Positions 10,829 to 23,005 are shown, counted from the stretch's first letter. The stretch is DNA of 64,000 nt from Geosiphon pyriformis (GCA_016748015.1 JAAOMT010000009.1:142459-206458); one strand, 5' to 3'. Numbers and translations are program-made. The notes: a model not told the origin generated them from the sequence alone.

Positions 10829-11149
10829 ATGGGTGAGAAAATCGAAACTTTGGTGGTAGGATTGATTGCTCTCAAATTGGCGAAAAGGTTTACGCCTTCC
10901 TACCAAATATCATTATACAATGCACTATTTGAGAGAAGTTTGACCAAAGTTAGAAAGAAGTTGCTTCTTAGATTAAACTATACTTTGAGAATGATCCAAC
11001 CTCAAGAGTTAAAAAGGGAATTCAAAGAAATTGAGCAAGAATTAAACAGAGAGAGAGCTGAAATCAAGCATAAGATCACCTATGTGAATAATTTCAACAA
11101 CGTCAGGAATAAAAGCGATTATAATTTGGATACAAAAGGAGGAAAATAA
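10829..11149 (+). CDS. Hypothetical protein, basic and helical
   Basis: The frame is open for 106 codons from the ATG at 10829 and extends upstream without ATG to about 10790. The first 30 residues are hydrophobic (ETLVVGLIALKLAKR), followed by a charged helical stretch (ELKREFKEIEQELNRERAEI) typical of a coiled coil and a polar C-terminus ending in DTKGGK. No family was recognised. It may be a small real gene, a 3' exon of something interrupted upstream, or cargo of the neighbouring mobile DNA. No clear promoter was seen. Confidence 0.4.
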   Translation: MGEKIETLVVGLIALKLAKRFTPSYQISLYNALFERSLTKVRKKLLLRLNYTLRMIQPQELKREFKEIEQELNRERAEIKHKITYVNNFNNVRNKSDYNLDTKGGK

Positions 11150-11940
11150 ATAAAAGATTTAAGGTAATGACATCTTAAACTACATTTGAATTCAGATATT
11201 CACTTTGTCTGATTTTGTACGAAATAATAGATCCAATATTGTTCAAATTCAATTATAATCAAAATCTAGAGTTAATGCAGGCACAAACATGTAAATTTTT
11301 CCAAATTTGGGGGTAGACAAAGAAAGAAACCTTTGACAATAGAACAACATTTCTTGAAATTACGTTAATTTGAGAAACTTAGTAATTTTCATTCTCAATG
11401 GATGAGGCTTGGAAGTGAAATTACCCAAACGATAAAGTCGAGCTTTACATCAGAAAACTATGCAAAAGAAAATTTTAATTCGTTCAAGTATGTATACAGA
11501 TAAGCCATTTTTAGTCACAGGAAAACCATAGGCAATTTAAAATTTTTCCTATTCAAAACCTGTCTTTTCTGGAATAGAACATTTTATCATTGAATCGAAT
11601 GAAAATCTTTTCCCAAAATAAGAAAATCTCAAAACACAGCCTGATTTAAAAATGTACAGGTATATGTATATGTACATTTTAGGATATTTTCCCAACAAAA
11701 ATATTCATTGGCAATATGATCAGAATAGGCATGAATTTCAGTGAGCCTCTTTTGAGAAAATCAGGTCAATTTAGTTCCCTTGAAAATTTTTTTTCGTCAG
11801 AATTTGACAATGAAAATTAACAAAAATGGCAGAACTTATAGTCATCTTTATGAGCATTTAGTATTACGATAGAGCATTGAAACATAATGAAGCCTTTTCC
11901 GGCGTGTATTCTTGAAAAATTCTTCGGTTTGACCGGAATT
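11150..11940. other. Intergenic region upstream of the tandem-peptide gene
   Basis: No gene or repeat was recognised. The region presumably carries the upstream control region of the gene at 12025. Confidence 0.4.
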
Positions 11941-11944
11941 CCTT

Positions 11945-11952
11945 TATAAAAA
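11945..11952 (+). promoter_or_regulatory. TATA-like box of the tandem secreted-peptide gene
   Basis: TATAAAAA, 80 bp upstream of the chosen ATG at 12025. Type and spacing match the box before the related gene at 2351. Confidence 0.5.
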
Positions 11953-12024
11953 CGAGAGCCCTCACAAAAGTTTTTCATCAGCCAAACTCAAAGAATTAAA
12001 ACAATCTACGACTTGATTAAAAAA

Positions 12025-12759
12025 ATGATGGTTAGATTTGCTATTCTTTCAGTAATCGGATTCCTAGCCTTAGTGGCAACTCCTTTCGCTGCCGCTCTAC
12101 CAGAAATTGAAAAGCGCCAGAATTTCAATGGTAATGGTAACGGAAATGGTAATGTCGGCAATTTTAATGGCAACGATAATGGCAATGACAATGCCGGTAG
12201 CTTTAACGGAAATGGTAACGGCAATGACAATTGGGGTTCTTTCAACGGCAACCACAATGGAAATGGAAATGGCTACTGGGGTTGGGGTTGGGGTTGGGGT
12301 TGGCCTTATTATGGTCATGGTCATGGTCATGGTCATTACAAACGTGATTTCAATGGTAATGATAACGGAAATGGTAATATCGGCAATTTTAATGGCAACG
12401 ATAATGGCAATGACAATTGGGGTTCTTTCAACGGCAACCACAATGGAAATGGAAATGGCTACTGGGGTTGGGGTTGGGGTTGGCCTTATGGTCCTTATGG
12501 TCCTTATGGTTCTCATGGTCCTCATGGTCCTCATCATGGTCCTTACAAACGTGATCACAATGGTAATGGTAATGGAAATGGTAATGTCGGCAATTTTAAT
12601 GGCAACGATAATGGCAATGACAATGCCGGTAGCTATAACGGAAATGGTAACGGCAACTACAATTGGGGTTCTTTCAACGGCAACCACAATGGAAATGGAA
12701 ATGGCTACTGGGGTTGGGGTTGGGGTTGGCCTTATGGTCATGGTCATGGTCGTTGGTAA
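12025..12759 (+). CDS. Secreted tandem-repeat precursor with Kex2-type sites (Asn/Gly, Gly/Trp and Gly/His repeats)
   Basis: A 244-residue protein. The first ATG in frame is at 12025, and a second follows at once at 12028. A signal peptide (VRFAILSVIGFLALVATPFA, cleavage likely after AAA) is followed by LPEIEKR, a Kex2-type pro-site. Three tandem units then follow, each preceded by KR: KR-QNFNG, KR-DFNG and KR-DHNG. Each unit has 13-residue repeats (FNGNDNGNDNAGS type), then a Gly/Trp block (GYWGWGWGW), then a P/Y/G/H segment (GHGHGHY in unit 1, PYGPYGPYG in unit 2, GHGHGRW in unit 3). Cleavage at KR would release three peptides of roughly 55-75 residues. This matches the known layout of fungal Kex2-processed repeat proteins, which includes mating pheromones and cyclic-peptide precursors. 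Function is unknown. The Gly-His runs could bind metal, but that is inference. Composition and repeats link it to the gene at 2351. Confidence 0.8.
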   Translation: MMVRFAILSVIGFLALVATPFAAALPEIEKRQNFNGNGNGNGNVGNFNGNDNGNDNAGSFNGNGNGNDNWGSFNGNHNGNGNGYWGWGWGWGWPYYGHGHGHGHYKRDFNGNDNGNGNIGNFNGNDNGNDNWGSFNGNHNGNGNGYWGWGWGWPYGPYGPYGSHGPHGPHHGPYKRDHNGNGNGNGNVGNFNGNDNGNDNAGSYNGNGNGNYNWGSFNGNHNGNGNGYWGWGWGWPYGHGHGRW

Positions 12760-13600
12760 TAGTAACGGGAACAACGATGTGTCATTTAATGATAATAATA
12801 AGCGCAAGGGAAATAAAAGGTGGTTCCACTCTTATTTATCATTGACACACTTACTATAAGAATGTATCAATTTTATTAAGAGAGTGTAGGATTAGATTAT
12901 TTAATAAAAATTTCAGAGCAAATAGATTGTAAATCTTCAAATAATAAAGTCGGAGATTGAATAAGCCAAATTTTTGGGACTAAATATATTTGAAAAATCA
13001 TGAATTTTGATTATTGCCGTAAATTTTTCTTGGCCACATTGGTCCCATTTTTAAAAATAATACTTAACTGATATCGATCAAAAATTATGCAACACCATCT
13101 AATTCTTTATCTCTAAGAATTAGGTGTATGTGAAAATTCAGGGACTCCTATTATAGGTTTATTGTTTTCTGTTGATTAACTAAATCTTTTCTCCTCAACA
13201 GGTGAATTGTTCATGATCATCATTTTGCTAAAGTAAGCAAATTAACTGAAATTCTTCAGGTTTCACTAAATCAAATCGAGTTCCAAGAAGTTGGAGAGGG
13301 TTCCAGCTTTGAAGAAACAATTACCGATATAAAATCAATCTATTGATTAAGATTTTACCTTTATCCTTTACTGGCACTCTTGGTGATTAGAGTAAAATTT
13401 TCAGCAGACTTAAACATTTAATCCTGGGTAAAAATAAATTTTTAATGCTCCAAACCATTTAGATAATTTTCTAAATAAAAGATCCATCTAAACGTCTTTT
13501 ACGACGAGGAAGGATATAATAAAAACTTACATAAAAACATCTCAAAACCAAAATCAAAAAGAGACTAATATTAAAGGCCATTTACTACCCAAATGAAATT
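12760..13600. other. Intergenic, no gene seen
   Basis: This is the 3' flank of the tandem-peptide gene and the downstream flank of the RRM gene, which runs towards it. A possible AATAAA-containing 3' end occurs near 12901-12950. No repeat or coding remnant was recognised. Confidence 0.4.
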
Positions 13601-13606
13601 TCAAAA

Positions 13607-14236
13607 TCACAAAACTTTACCACGTAGAGGATTTCTTACTTCCTGAAAAGCGATATATCCCTCGGGAATACTTAACTCTGAACATGTGATTGCGGCCTCA
13701 TAACTTTTAGTATTTACAAAGGTAACAAATCCGTGATCTTGCTGTAAATTTTTATCGTTTGAAAATCAAAGATTTTAATGCAGGAATCAAACGTTTTATA
13801 AATGCCCAGGCGTTAAATACTCACAAAATGATTAATCCACTCAATTTCTTGTACCTGACCGAACATGGTTTCAAGCAAAATTTCAAGTTTTGTCTGCTTC
13901 ATGTGAGGTGGAACTGAGATATAAGCACGCCGACGGCCGACTAGTTTCAATTTCGTTTTTTGAAAAGACCTAAGGTATATTTAAGATTTTTTCTTGAACT
14001 AAAATATGATCTTGATAACCCAAACCATTTGATTTTAAGCCGCTCCAAGGATCTTGTGAGATTCGTGAAATATTCTTGATCTCCTTCTTTGTCACTTCAA
14101 TCTGTTCCCTTGTTGTTTCCAGATCTTTCAAAAGTTTGGTGATTTGTGTATCTTTTACAGAGATGGAATTATCTCGCCTTTCAAGTTCAAGTATGATGCT
14201 CTGCCCATCATTATAACAATTCTTGAGATGATTCAT
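13607..14236 (-). CDS. Small RRM-domain RNA-binding protein
   Basis: A spliced minus-strand model. Exon 1 runs from 14236 to about 14020 (or 14026), exon 2 is 13940-13825 and exon 3 is 13741-13607, with phases that fit (1, then 0). The product is about 155 residues. The N-terminal part is charged and coiled-coil-like (LELERRDNSISVKDTQITKL). The following RRM has an RNP2-like RRRAYISVPPH and an RNP1-like HGFVTFVN, and ends PEGYIAFQEVRNPLRGK. The intron between exons 2 and 3 has a good donor (GTGAGT) and acceptor (TTTACAG). The first intron has a weak donor (GTTATC or GTTTGG), so exon 1 is less certain. The stop at 13607-13609 could instead lie within a third intron starting GTAAAG. The RNA target is unknown. 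Confidence 0.55.
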
Positions 14237-14239
14237 TAT

Positions 14240-15440
14240 GGGAATTATAGTAAAATAAGTTGCGCAAACGGATACGGATCTCGATCGTTTTATCTTAAAT
14301 CAATTCAAAAAAGTGGAAACACCTACTTTGATGAAATCAGGATTTCAAAATGATTTGTTCAAGTATGATTAAGCAATAAGATAGTGTAAACCTCTTTTAG
14401 TAATATGTTTTCCAAATTGGCAAATTATGAAAGACTGCGATATTAAAAATGGTTCATATATAATTAGTAAAATTTTGCTCACACCAAAGGATTGGTTTTC
14501 CTCATAAAAAATATTTTTCAAAATTTCATCAATTAGGAGTCTTCAGTTAAGCAAATTCAAGTTAAAAAGTTTAATTGAAACTTTGATCTATCGCAAAAGG
14601 TACGAACTGCATGATTTAAATTTTTGATATATGCTCCTATTAGCTAATGATGTCAACTCAAAATTTATTTTTTTATCCTTTCCTTTTAAAAATGTGAGTC
14701 TGAGTTCTCTCTGATCCTTAAACAGTTTACATAATATTCAAGAAAGGGTTTGGTTTAGTTAATGGAGAATTTTATTAAATGTCTCTTGTTTCTGTCCATC
14801 AACCAGTCAAACAACTTGGAATTTCCTTCAAAAACTTTGATCACTGGGACGCTCAAGAACATGTCCTCTTCCAAATACATTTACGCGCAAGTTTTCGGCC
14901 TCAAATAAAAGAACCCGTTGAATCACAGAAACAACCTTATTTTTTTTTACTTCATATACATAAACTCTATCAACAATAGCATAGATATCTGAAGTTCTAG
15001 ATTTCCTTATCAAAATTATGTGATCTATGCATTGTTACACCTCTTACCAAGAAAAGATTCTACTTGGACTATGCTTTACTGTGACAGAACAAAATTTTCT
15101 TCCAACTCTTCACCTGGTTCTTGCGGCCCCAATTGGAATTGTTTATAAGTACCTTCATCTAAAAAAAGCACACTTTTATATTGTCTTGATGCGCAGTTTT
15201 GCGACATGGAATGCAGGCACAAGGGCCCGGATTTGCTGCATCCAATTATAAGGGGTAAGATTAGCCAAAATTCTATCAATAAATAATGGCACCAAGTTTT
15301 TTTGGAGACTAGTTTGTTTATTCTCTTCGCAAATAACATTTTCTGCGCATCCAAACAATTCTGCCGTCCCAATATATAATCATCTAAAATATGATATGTA
15401 ATTCTTTCGCTATTACTCTTAATAATCAACTCGCAACGCC
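14240..15440. other. Intergenic with unassigned coding-like fragments
   Basis: Frames on the minus strand at 14828-15013 and 15076-15429 look moderately protein-like (for example VVSVIQRVLLFEAENLRVNV, and ASRQYKSVLFLDEGTYKQFQ). They shift frame and match no family I know. They may be an old pseudogene. No RNA genes were seen. Confidence 0.3.
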
Positions 15441-15449
15441 GTTACATTG

Positions 15450-15760
15450 AATTTACTAAATTGATTGACATAGTTTTGGCAAAAAATTGCATTCTTCACA
15501 CATATTGTTCCAAATCATCCATATTTTGCGGCATTCCACATTTAACGATTGCCCACAAATTTTTAGATCCGGGCTACACAACGGCCAGTCAATAACTTCG
15601 GCGACACTTTCCGCGAGAAATGTTATAGCTATTCGACTTGCTGGCATCATTATCTTGTTGAAAGCGCCACTTCTTGGCAAGTATCCCATTAACTTCCCCA
15701 ACATGTTGCTGCGAGATTTCAACATAAAAACTTGGCACCTATGATACCAGGAAAACAAAA
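15450..15760 (-). pseudogene. Tc1-like transposase C-terminal remnant (copy 3)
   Basis: On the minus strand the stretch IAITFLAESVAEVIDWPLCS, followed by PDLKICGQSLNVECRK, corresponds to the Tc1 segment with the third catalytic acid (normally ...WPxxSPDLNPIENLW). Here the NPIEN part is altered, so the Glu is lost. An upstream GAFNKIMMPAS may be the degenerate second block. No inverted repeats were identified. Confidence 0.55.
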
Positions 15761-15769
15761 TAAGCTAGT

Positions 15770-18700
15770 TTTTTTCTTCATACCACGAAAAAAATTGTAC
15801 GATTATTTGGTCTTGGACGAACTGTTTGTCTCTTGTAAAAAAATTTTCCAATTGCATTAGTAAATAGTTAAAATGCCGAGAAATAAGATTTTTTTCCAGT
15901 TATCATTAAGATGAATTTAGCCCGTTCAACATGTTTCTGCTTTTGAACTTTTTTTAGCGTTGATATAGTAATTGGTAAGTTTTTCATATAATATTAAATA
16001 TCTGACAATTTTGCGATATAAAATGTCCATTCCCTTTGTATCTAGTTTATTGGTGAACATATTGACCTAATTTTCTCGATACATGTCCCATAATCTTTTT
16101 GCATCAACTATTACTGCCTTTTGTGCTCAGTTTTTCCAACTTTTTTGACATTTTATCATACAGTTGAGATGGTAGCTTAGTAACTCTACTTGATTTTGAG
16201 ATAGAAAATTTACTCTTATGAATTGTACAAAGTTGCAAATTCATTTTGCTATTATTAATTGATATTTAAACCAAAATTGGAGCGATTTGAAAAAGTTTGC
16301 TGAAATAGTGTTAAAATCACTTGAAATCTTGGAGAAATCTTTGGAAAAAAAACAGCGCTAAAATTTAGAATAATATTTAAACTTTTATAAAAAAAAAAGT
16401 TGATTTTCTCCAAAAAATGTATCAAAAGATTTAATAAATTTGTCAAACATAAACAAATAAATTTTTTTTGATAATATTTAACGTTGTTTCAAAATTGATA
16501 CATATTAATTGAAATTAAAAAAAAACAAAAACAAAATAGCAAATATTGAACCAACAATAATAGTAACAATTTTTAAATATTGAAAAAAAATTTACATTTA
16601 TTGTGCATACCAATTCGAAATCCAAAAAATTGTAAAAATTTACAACTAGAACTTTACAAATACGTTAAAAACAGAAGTAACAACAACTTTTTTGGAAATA
16701 AAAATATTACAAGAATAAAAATGAAAATTTTTAGAAAAATTTATATCATTTTCTAATTATTTTAAAAAACTTAAATACAATATTAACACTACTGTAAAAA
16801 AAAATTATTTATTATACCTAAAAAAATTACATACACCAGAATTAGTACAAGCCAAAAACAATTCTTAAATTCTTAGCTAAAAAAAAATTTATTATCAATT
16901 ATGTATTAGCCATAAATGTACATATTTTAGCCATTTTATTTTTAGAATTAATCTGATTATTAACCAAATTATTAATTTAGTAATTAACTTAATTAAAGTT
17001 ATAAATTACAATTAATTAAATAAAACAAAATTTCAAACCACTATTTAATCTGTTAAAAATTAGCAATAATAAAAAACAAATATTAATTTGTGTCAAAAAG
17101 ACATAATTTTCGTAACAATCAATGATATTAAAAATATTACATTATTATTTATTTGAAAAATTTCAAAATAAAATCAAATTTGAAATGATTTATATATTCT
17201 CCAATATTATCGATTTTCCAAGTAAAAATTATTTTGCAATACAATTTTAAATACTTTAACAACAATAAGTTAAGAATAAAGCCAAAAAAGTCTATAAAAT
17301 AAATACTAAATTTAATTTTAAATATTTGAAAAACAGTTAATTGTTTTATTACCAAAAAATATTTTTAAAACAATGGCTAAATTACAAAAAAATTAATCTT
17401 AAAGAAAAAATAATAAACATTGAATATATTAAAGACGTTAAAGTAATACTTTAAAATAAATTTAACAAATTATTCATGATTGACCTAATAAAAAAATTAT
17501 TTAAACGATTTATTTATTTTTAAATTCAAAAATATGAAAAATTAATTATTAATAATTATGTAAATTAAAAGTTCTGGTTTTATAAAATAATTTATTATTC
17601 CAATAAACACAATTTTAATTTCTAATATAAAAATAAAGAGATTTTAAAATATATTAAAGAAAAAAAAATTAAAATAATTTTTCACAAATTTAATAATTAT
17701 TGGATTATTTTACATACTCAATTAAATATTAGAATATTCACAGCAATATATTTCAAAATAATTATTTCCAGATTATTTTTTATTTTTTTGAAATTTAATT
17801 AGAGTAGAAACATAAAAATTTTATTGTCACTTATCAATTCATTATTAGCAAAAACAAAATTAAACCAAATTCTGAAAAAATTAAAAAAGCTTCACAACTA
17901 AACTTAATTTTTTTTTAAATGTTACTTTATTTTATTAAATAAAAATAGCAAAAAAATAGATATTTTGTATGTTAAAATTAGCATAAAAAACAATGTAGTT
18001 ATCAATTAAAAACAGCAACAGCTATTTGAACTCCTAAGCTATTTTTAAAATATGTCTTGAAAAGTAATTCAATAATAATAACAATATTAAAGTAAAATGG
18101 CTTTAAAAAAATATATTTTGCAAATTGCAATTATAATATTTATTACAAATTTAGAAACTTTATATGAATGTTGACAACTTTTTAATTTGAAACAAGCAAA
18201 ACATATATTCAGTTAAAATACTAATTTACAACAATAAATTTCAAACCTTTTAATATTATTAAAAATTATTGGAGTAACTGATTATATTGACAAATTATTT
18301 GTTTGAAACATTATTTCAATAAAAAGCTTAAATCCTTATTTGATTTAAGACAACATTCTTTATAAACATCTTTAAAATATTATTTTTGGTTTTAAATACA
18401 AAAAAATATTAAACGATATATTAACTTTTGTAACAATTATTAAAGAAAAAAGTAAATAAAATCAACAAAACTTTTAAATTTAATCAAAATTGGACAATTA
18501 TTTAACAAAATTGAAATTAATTTAATTGAACGCTTATTTATTACAACCAAAAAAAGATATTTATATTGCACTAAAAATTAAATTTACCCTAGATTGATGT
18601 GACTTGTAATTAAAAAAAAAAATTTTAATAGTCATGCGAAATCCAATAATGTTTTTGAAAGTAAAAACATCTCAAATTTTGCTTCTAAATTTTTTTCTTT

Positions 18701-19330
18701 TAGTAATGAGATTAAGTTTCATTTTTTTAGAATCATCGCTCACCAATCTTGTCTCATTAAAATTGCTGTCGTTATTTTGATAAAGCCGAATCTTTAAACC
18801 GTCTGACAATACCAGATTATACGATTTGGCAAATCATTAAAAAGATGTTTTCGGATATTACTTAATAATTCTTTAGCATTTCGTTATTAAAATGATGGGA
18901 AATTCTTCTTTGACGACTTTTTTGAAATAGAATGGCTTCAGGGTATTCACACAAAAGTTGGGAAGTTTTAAATCGATTTTTTGACGTATTAAAACTTTTC
19001 AGATCAATAATTTTTTAAAGTCTGCCTTGTGCAGTTAAGCATTTAATGAGATGATTTAAATGTGAAACTTTTTTTTAAATTCTTAACCCGTCTCAACAAT
19101 GCTTTTCAAAAAGCCGGCCATGAGTGATTCAAAATAATCATGTCAATTATATATTATATATTTAAGTCTAAATAAAATGACATTATATCAATGACAAAGT
19201 CCTAATTTCAGTCAAACTCCTTAAGGTATTACAATTGTAAAATATGGAAATCCATGCAGAGTGGAAAAAACTTTTGTGCAAGATTTCACGCCATAAATTT
19301 ACGACTTTTAATTCCGCATAATCAATATCT
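15770..19330. other. Very AT-rich desert, A/C-biased on the plus strand
   Basis: Roughly 16480-18600 is almost only A and T, with A well above T and C above G on the given strand. No frame shows protein character. There are no clear repeat boundaries. The part at 18650-19180 is less AT-rich and may hold an old gene fragment (NRLTIPDYTIWQIIKKMFSD around 18790-18860), not identified. Confidence 0.5.
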
Positions 19331-19338
19331 GTTTTAGA

Positions 19339-19366
19339 TAGTCTGGTAAGAAAAAAATTGGAAAAA
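19339..19366 (+). repeat. Left terminal inverted repeat of the Tc1-like element
   Basis: Matches the reverse complement of 20587-20614 except for the first base and one or two internal positions. Confidence 0.8.
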
Positions 19367-19542
19367 TATGAATCTACTAAGATTGCGTTTGATTTAACCA
19401 TTTTTGGTAAGTTTTGTGACGGTAAAAATGGAAACAGAATATTAGGTAAGTGGCTGAGCTCTAAAAACATTTTCTCACATATTAACTAATTGTTTTTTTT
19501 AAAACTTGTCTTTGAAATGCCGACTTCAAAGCAAGAAATGCA

Positions 19543-20493
19543 ATGGCAAGTCGTATTACATTTTTGGAAGCAAGAAATATGAAGGTGAAAGAAATACAGA
19601 ATAAAACAAATATACCCCTTTCTACAATCTATAATATCCTCGAAAAACTCAAAAAAAAAGGAACAATAAAGCATGCGAGTGGTAATGGTCGGCCAAGAAA
19701 AATTATGGGAAATTCTTTGAAAGTATTAGGGCAGATTATTCGTAGAGATTCCTCAGTTTCGTCTAGATATTTAGCAATAAAGTTGGCTAAGAAGGGGATA
19801 AATGTTTTTTATGTTACTATTCAAAACCATTTATTCAACCTTAATTATAAAAAAAGTCTTCCTAGAGCAACTCCAATGCTGACCGAAGAGCATAAGCGAA
19901 AATGTGTAGAATGGGCCAAAAAACACTTGAACGACGATTGAAAAAGAACAGTTTTTACTGACGAAACATCTTTTTAACTTTTTCAAAACACGGTAAAATG
20001 TTGGCATAAAGGTACTCGACCAATTCGTCCTATGCTTAAAGATCGAACAAAAATTCTCGCATGGGGGGTTTCTACGAAAAAGGAAAGACTAGTTTATTCT
20101 GTTATGTTCAAATAATGAATGCTCAATTTTATATAGATATTCTTTGTAACCACTTACCTGAAATTAGAGCAAAGCTGGGGGATAATTGGCGATTCCAACA
20201 AGATAATGACCCCAAGCATACTAGCAAGCTTGCCAAAGAGTTTATTGCTGAGAATACAACTGATTTTTTAGGGTGGCCATCTAATAGTCCCGACTTAAAC
20301 CCAATAGAAAACCTTTGGGCTATTGTTAAAAGAATGTAGAAAAAAGAATGCCTCAAAATCGTACTGAATTAGAGAGATTTATGGGGGAGAGTGGCAAGAT
20401 ATTCCTGAATCTACCTTAATTGGTTTAGTAGGATCAATGAGGCGGCGTTGTGAAATGATAATTGAGACAAATGGTGAAAGAATTTCCTATTAA
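19543..20493 (+). pseudogene. Tc1-like (DD34E) transposase pseudogene
   Basis: The N-terminal helix-turn-helix (VKEIQNKTNIPLSTIYNILE) and GRPRK linker are intact. The catalytic blocks are RTVFTDETSF (first Asp), WRFQQDNDPKHTSK (second Asp) and SPDLNPIENLWAIVK (Glu). Exactly 34 residues separate the second Asp and the Glu, so it is DD34E. The frame ends with ETNGERISY and a TAA at 20491-20493. Defects are a TGA at 19939 (expected Trp), a TAA soon after (expected Gln), a one-base shift at the G run near 20066 and two more shifts near 20340-20400. So few lesions suggest comparatively recent inactivation. Confidence 0.85.
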
Positions 20494-20586
20494 TTATTTT
20501 TAATAAAATTATATGGTATTTGACTTTCGAATAAAAGTTGTTTTATGTAATTTGGTACATTAGTTAAGACATAGTAATTATTTTTA

Positions 20587-20614
20587 TATTTCCAATTTTT
20601 TTCTTACCAGACTG
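20587..20614 (-). repeat. Right terminal inverted repeat of the Tc1-like element
   Basis: Ends ...CTTACCAGACTG followed by TA, the usual Tc1 target duplication. Confidence 0.8.
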
Positions 20615-20619
20615 TAAGT

Positions 20620-23005
20620 ATTCCGCTAGACATGAAATGAACTGTCGATAAACATATCACAAATAATCTTTAGGAAAAAGATAATAAAGAGCTCACTTTA
20701 ACCTTTCAATCAGAGTTTTAGGATTTGTTTAGGTATCTTTGTCGTTGGTTCGCTTTGTATTCGGTCAAAATCCTGACACAACATACTCCCATTGTCTGGT
20801 AAACAACATGAATTTATAGTCCATAATTTGACAATAATTAATGCTTTTTAATCTGTCCAAAATTTTTTTTAGGCTCCATATAAAAATAAATTATACTTAT
20901 TTTGGAGGATATATCAATATTAATAACGAAACAGTCAATGACCCTTTTTTTTTCCGCAAGTCTGCTATTCTTAACAGGCTCAGTTCCATGGAAAGCAGAA
21001 GATTCATGGAGGTGTAGCATGCGAGAACAACAGTGAATAATGAGCCCACATTAACCACAATTATGAAAATAGAGGAATAGAGCAAAATATTAAACATTGT
21101 TAAAAATGCACTTAATGACCCTGTTCGTCTTCCAAAAATCAACGGTTTAGACTTGAACCCGCAATTCTCGTTAAAAATTGATACCTACCTTAATAAAAAT
21201 ATGATTAATTCAACGAGATTCTTCAAATATAACAAGAAATTCTTTAAAGAAAGTGGCTATTGTGGCAGGGTTTTTGATTTCGGGATTTTATATTGTTCGT
21301 CTCTTAAAAGAGTAATATTAAACTCCGAGTCAAACGACAGATTTTTTGGAATCAAGGAGCAAAAGATCGGCCTGGTCAATTCTTTGACGCTGATTCTTAG
21401 AAAGATTAAGGTTTCAAAAACATGAATAAAATCTTGAGCCAGTTTTTCTTGAGCAGATTTAAAATATTGACACTTGAATCTGCTATTTTTAAATTACATA
21501 ACATAATGAGTAGTAGTACAAGTAATAGAAACAAACATGGGTTATTTATAGTTATGCATAATTCCCCTAAAATTTTAATTGACAGTCTACTTGTCTCTCT
21601 GTCGATCGTTGATTTCAAATCATAGGTAAGGAGCAAGAAAACTTTCCTTTATGTAATTCTACCGCTTTTAAATCTATACAATGCTTTTAACTAGGCTTTT
21701 AATATTTAGAATTAATTAAATTTGTTGAGATCTGGAAGTTTATGGCAACGTGATTGACACCGTTTTAATTTTAGATATGGCAACATAAATAAAGTCCTAA
21801 GCGAAGTTAATTATAAATCCATCATTAAGTATTTATAATAATTGGTGGATTACATAAGTTTCTCATGGTAAAGCATACCTCTATCACATATCTTTTAGAT
21901 TTAGTTTGTACTCTTTGGATTTTTTCAAAAAAAATTGTTTATAACAAAAAATCCTTTTAACAAGCTTTCTGTAATTCTCTTGAGCTATATTAACAAGCTG
22001 CCTAAAAATAAATAAATAAATAAATAAATAATAAATAATAGTAATAATAATAATAATACTTTACAAAGATTATTAAATTTCTCAAATTTGAATTACAGAA
22101 AACCTATCGGCATATAATCAAAATTGGTAACGCCAAATTCTACTAAGAATTTCTCTCAATATGACAAAAGTTCCCGAAATAAACCTGAATTCAAGATAAA
22201 AATAATTTGAAAGGGGTCAATTTTTAAATCAATCCAATTGATCCCTATTTAGCTTTAATATTTGGATTTTTAAATGATAGACTACTGCATATTATTACAA
22301 AAATAAAACAATATTACTAAACGTATATGTTTCTTGAAGTAGCTGATTCAGAGAAATGTGAAAATAATTTCATTTAACTACATTTAAAAAGTATTTTAGA
22401 TATTTATATATTGAATATTTTAGATATTTATAGAAATTTCTTTCTGTTCATCTTTTTTCTTGTTTCTGGCTATGAATTATAAGAGAAATATCTTTTGAAT
22501 TTAAGCTTATAAATTAAAATATCAAAATATATTTTTTAATATACTGTACTTGAAAAAGATCAAAAGAAATTCCATAGAATTCTTTGTCAAGGTAATCTGG
22601 AAAATCTAATACAGGAGATATTTCAAAGAATTCTTTGTATAACAAGACAATATTTGGGAATCCGGATGTTTTTTCATTTTCCGATATCAAGGAAAATCCA
22701 CATGCTTCCCATTTTGGGTACAATGATTCAAACGGTTTCACAATTTTTATTAATATTATTTCACAATTAACACTTTCACAATGAAAAATTCTCTAAGCTG
22801 ATTAGCTATCTAAGCTTTTGTTCCCAAATTGAATGGGTGTATGAATGAATAATAAATGCAAACATGTTTCGCATTTGAATATATATTCAGAGTGGCGAAC
22901 TTTTATTTTCATCTTTAACATGAGCTTCCAATATAAAATTAACCCTTTCCTTTTTTGAAAATTCTTCATCATTATCAAATACCTTCAATTTGTTAAAAAA
23001 CTAGA
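20620..23005. other. Intergenic, no confident gene
   Basis: Several short frames occur (for example at 20838-21142, 21153-21640 and 22514-22741). The one at 22514-22741 (-) (FESLYPKWEACGFSLISENE) is the most protein-like but unassigned. A simple repeat lies at about 22008-22058. The last 100 bp contain the promoter region of the kelch gene, and no clear TATA box was found there. Confidence 0.4.
22008..22058. repeat. AAAT/AAT microsatellite
   Basis: A run of about six AAAT units grading into AAT units, non-coding. Confidence 0.8.

Larger units (their letters stand above)
19339..20614 (+). mobile_element. Tc1/mariner-like DNA transposon, nearly complete
   Basis: Inverted repeats of about 28 bp (AGTCTGGTAAGAAAAAAATT and beyond) lie at both ends, 19339-19366 and 20587-20614. 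TA follows the right end. On the left the expected TA is GA, so one flank is mutated. The length of about 1.28 kb is normal for Tc1 elements. It carries one transposase gene on the plus strand that is recently broken. Confidence 0.85.

Noticed and set aside
12120-12740. CRISPR-like or satellite array
   Set aside because: The short periodic repeats follow codon periodicity inside a secreted-protein frame, with no unique spacers.
12107-12859. Long frames overlapping the Asn/Gly-repeat genes on both strands (for example 12107-12859 plus, 12097-12807 minus, 2384-2656 minus)
   Set aside because: They are shadows of the repeated coding DNA, giving Met/Val/Thr/Ile-only repeats without signal peptide or motifs.
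19183-19470. 95-codon minus-strand frame across the left end of the Tc1 element
   Set aside because: It crosses the inverted repeat and has no similarity or coding character.
20838-21640. Cluster of short frames on both strands
   Set aside because: Overlapping, hydrophobic or low in complexity, none with recognisable motifs. No coherent spliced model was found.
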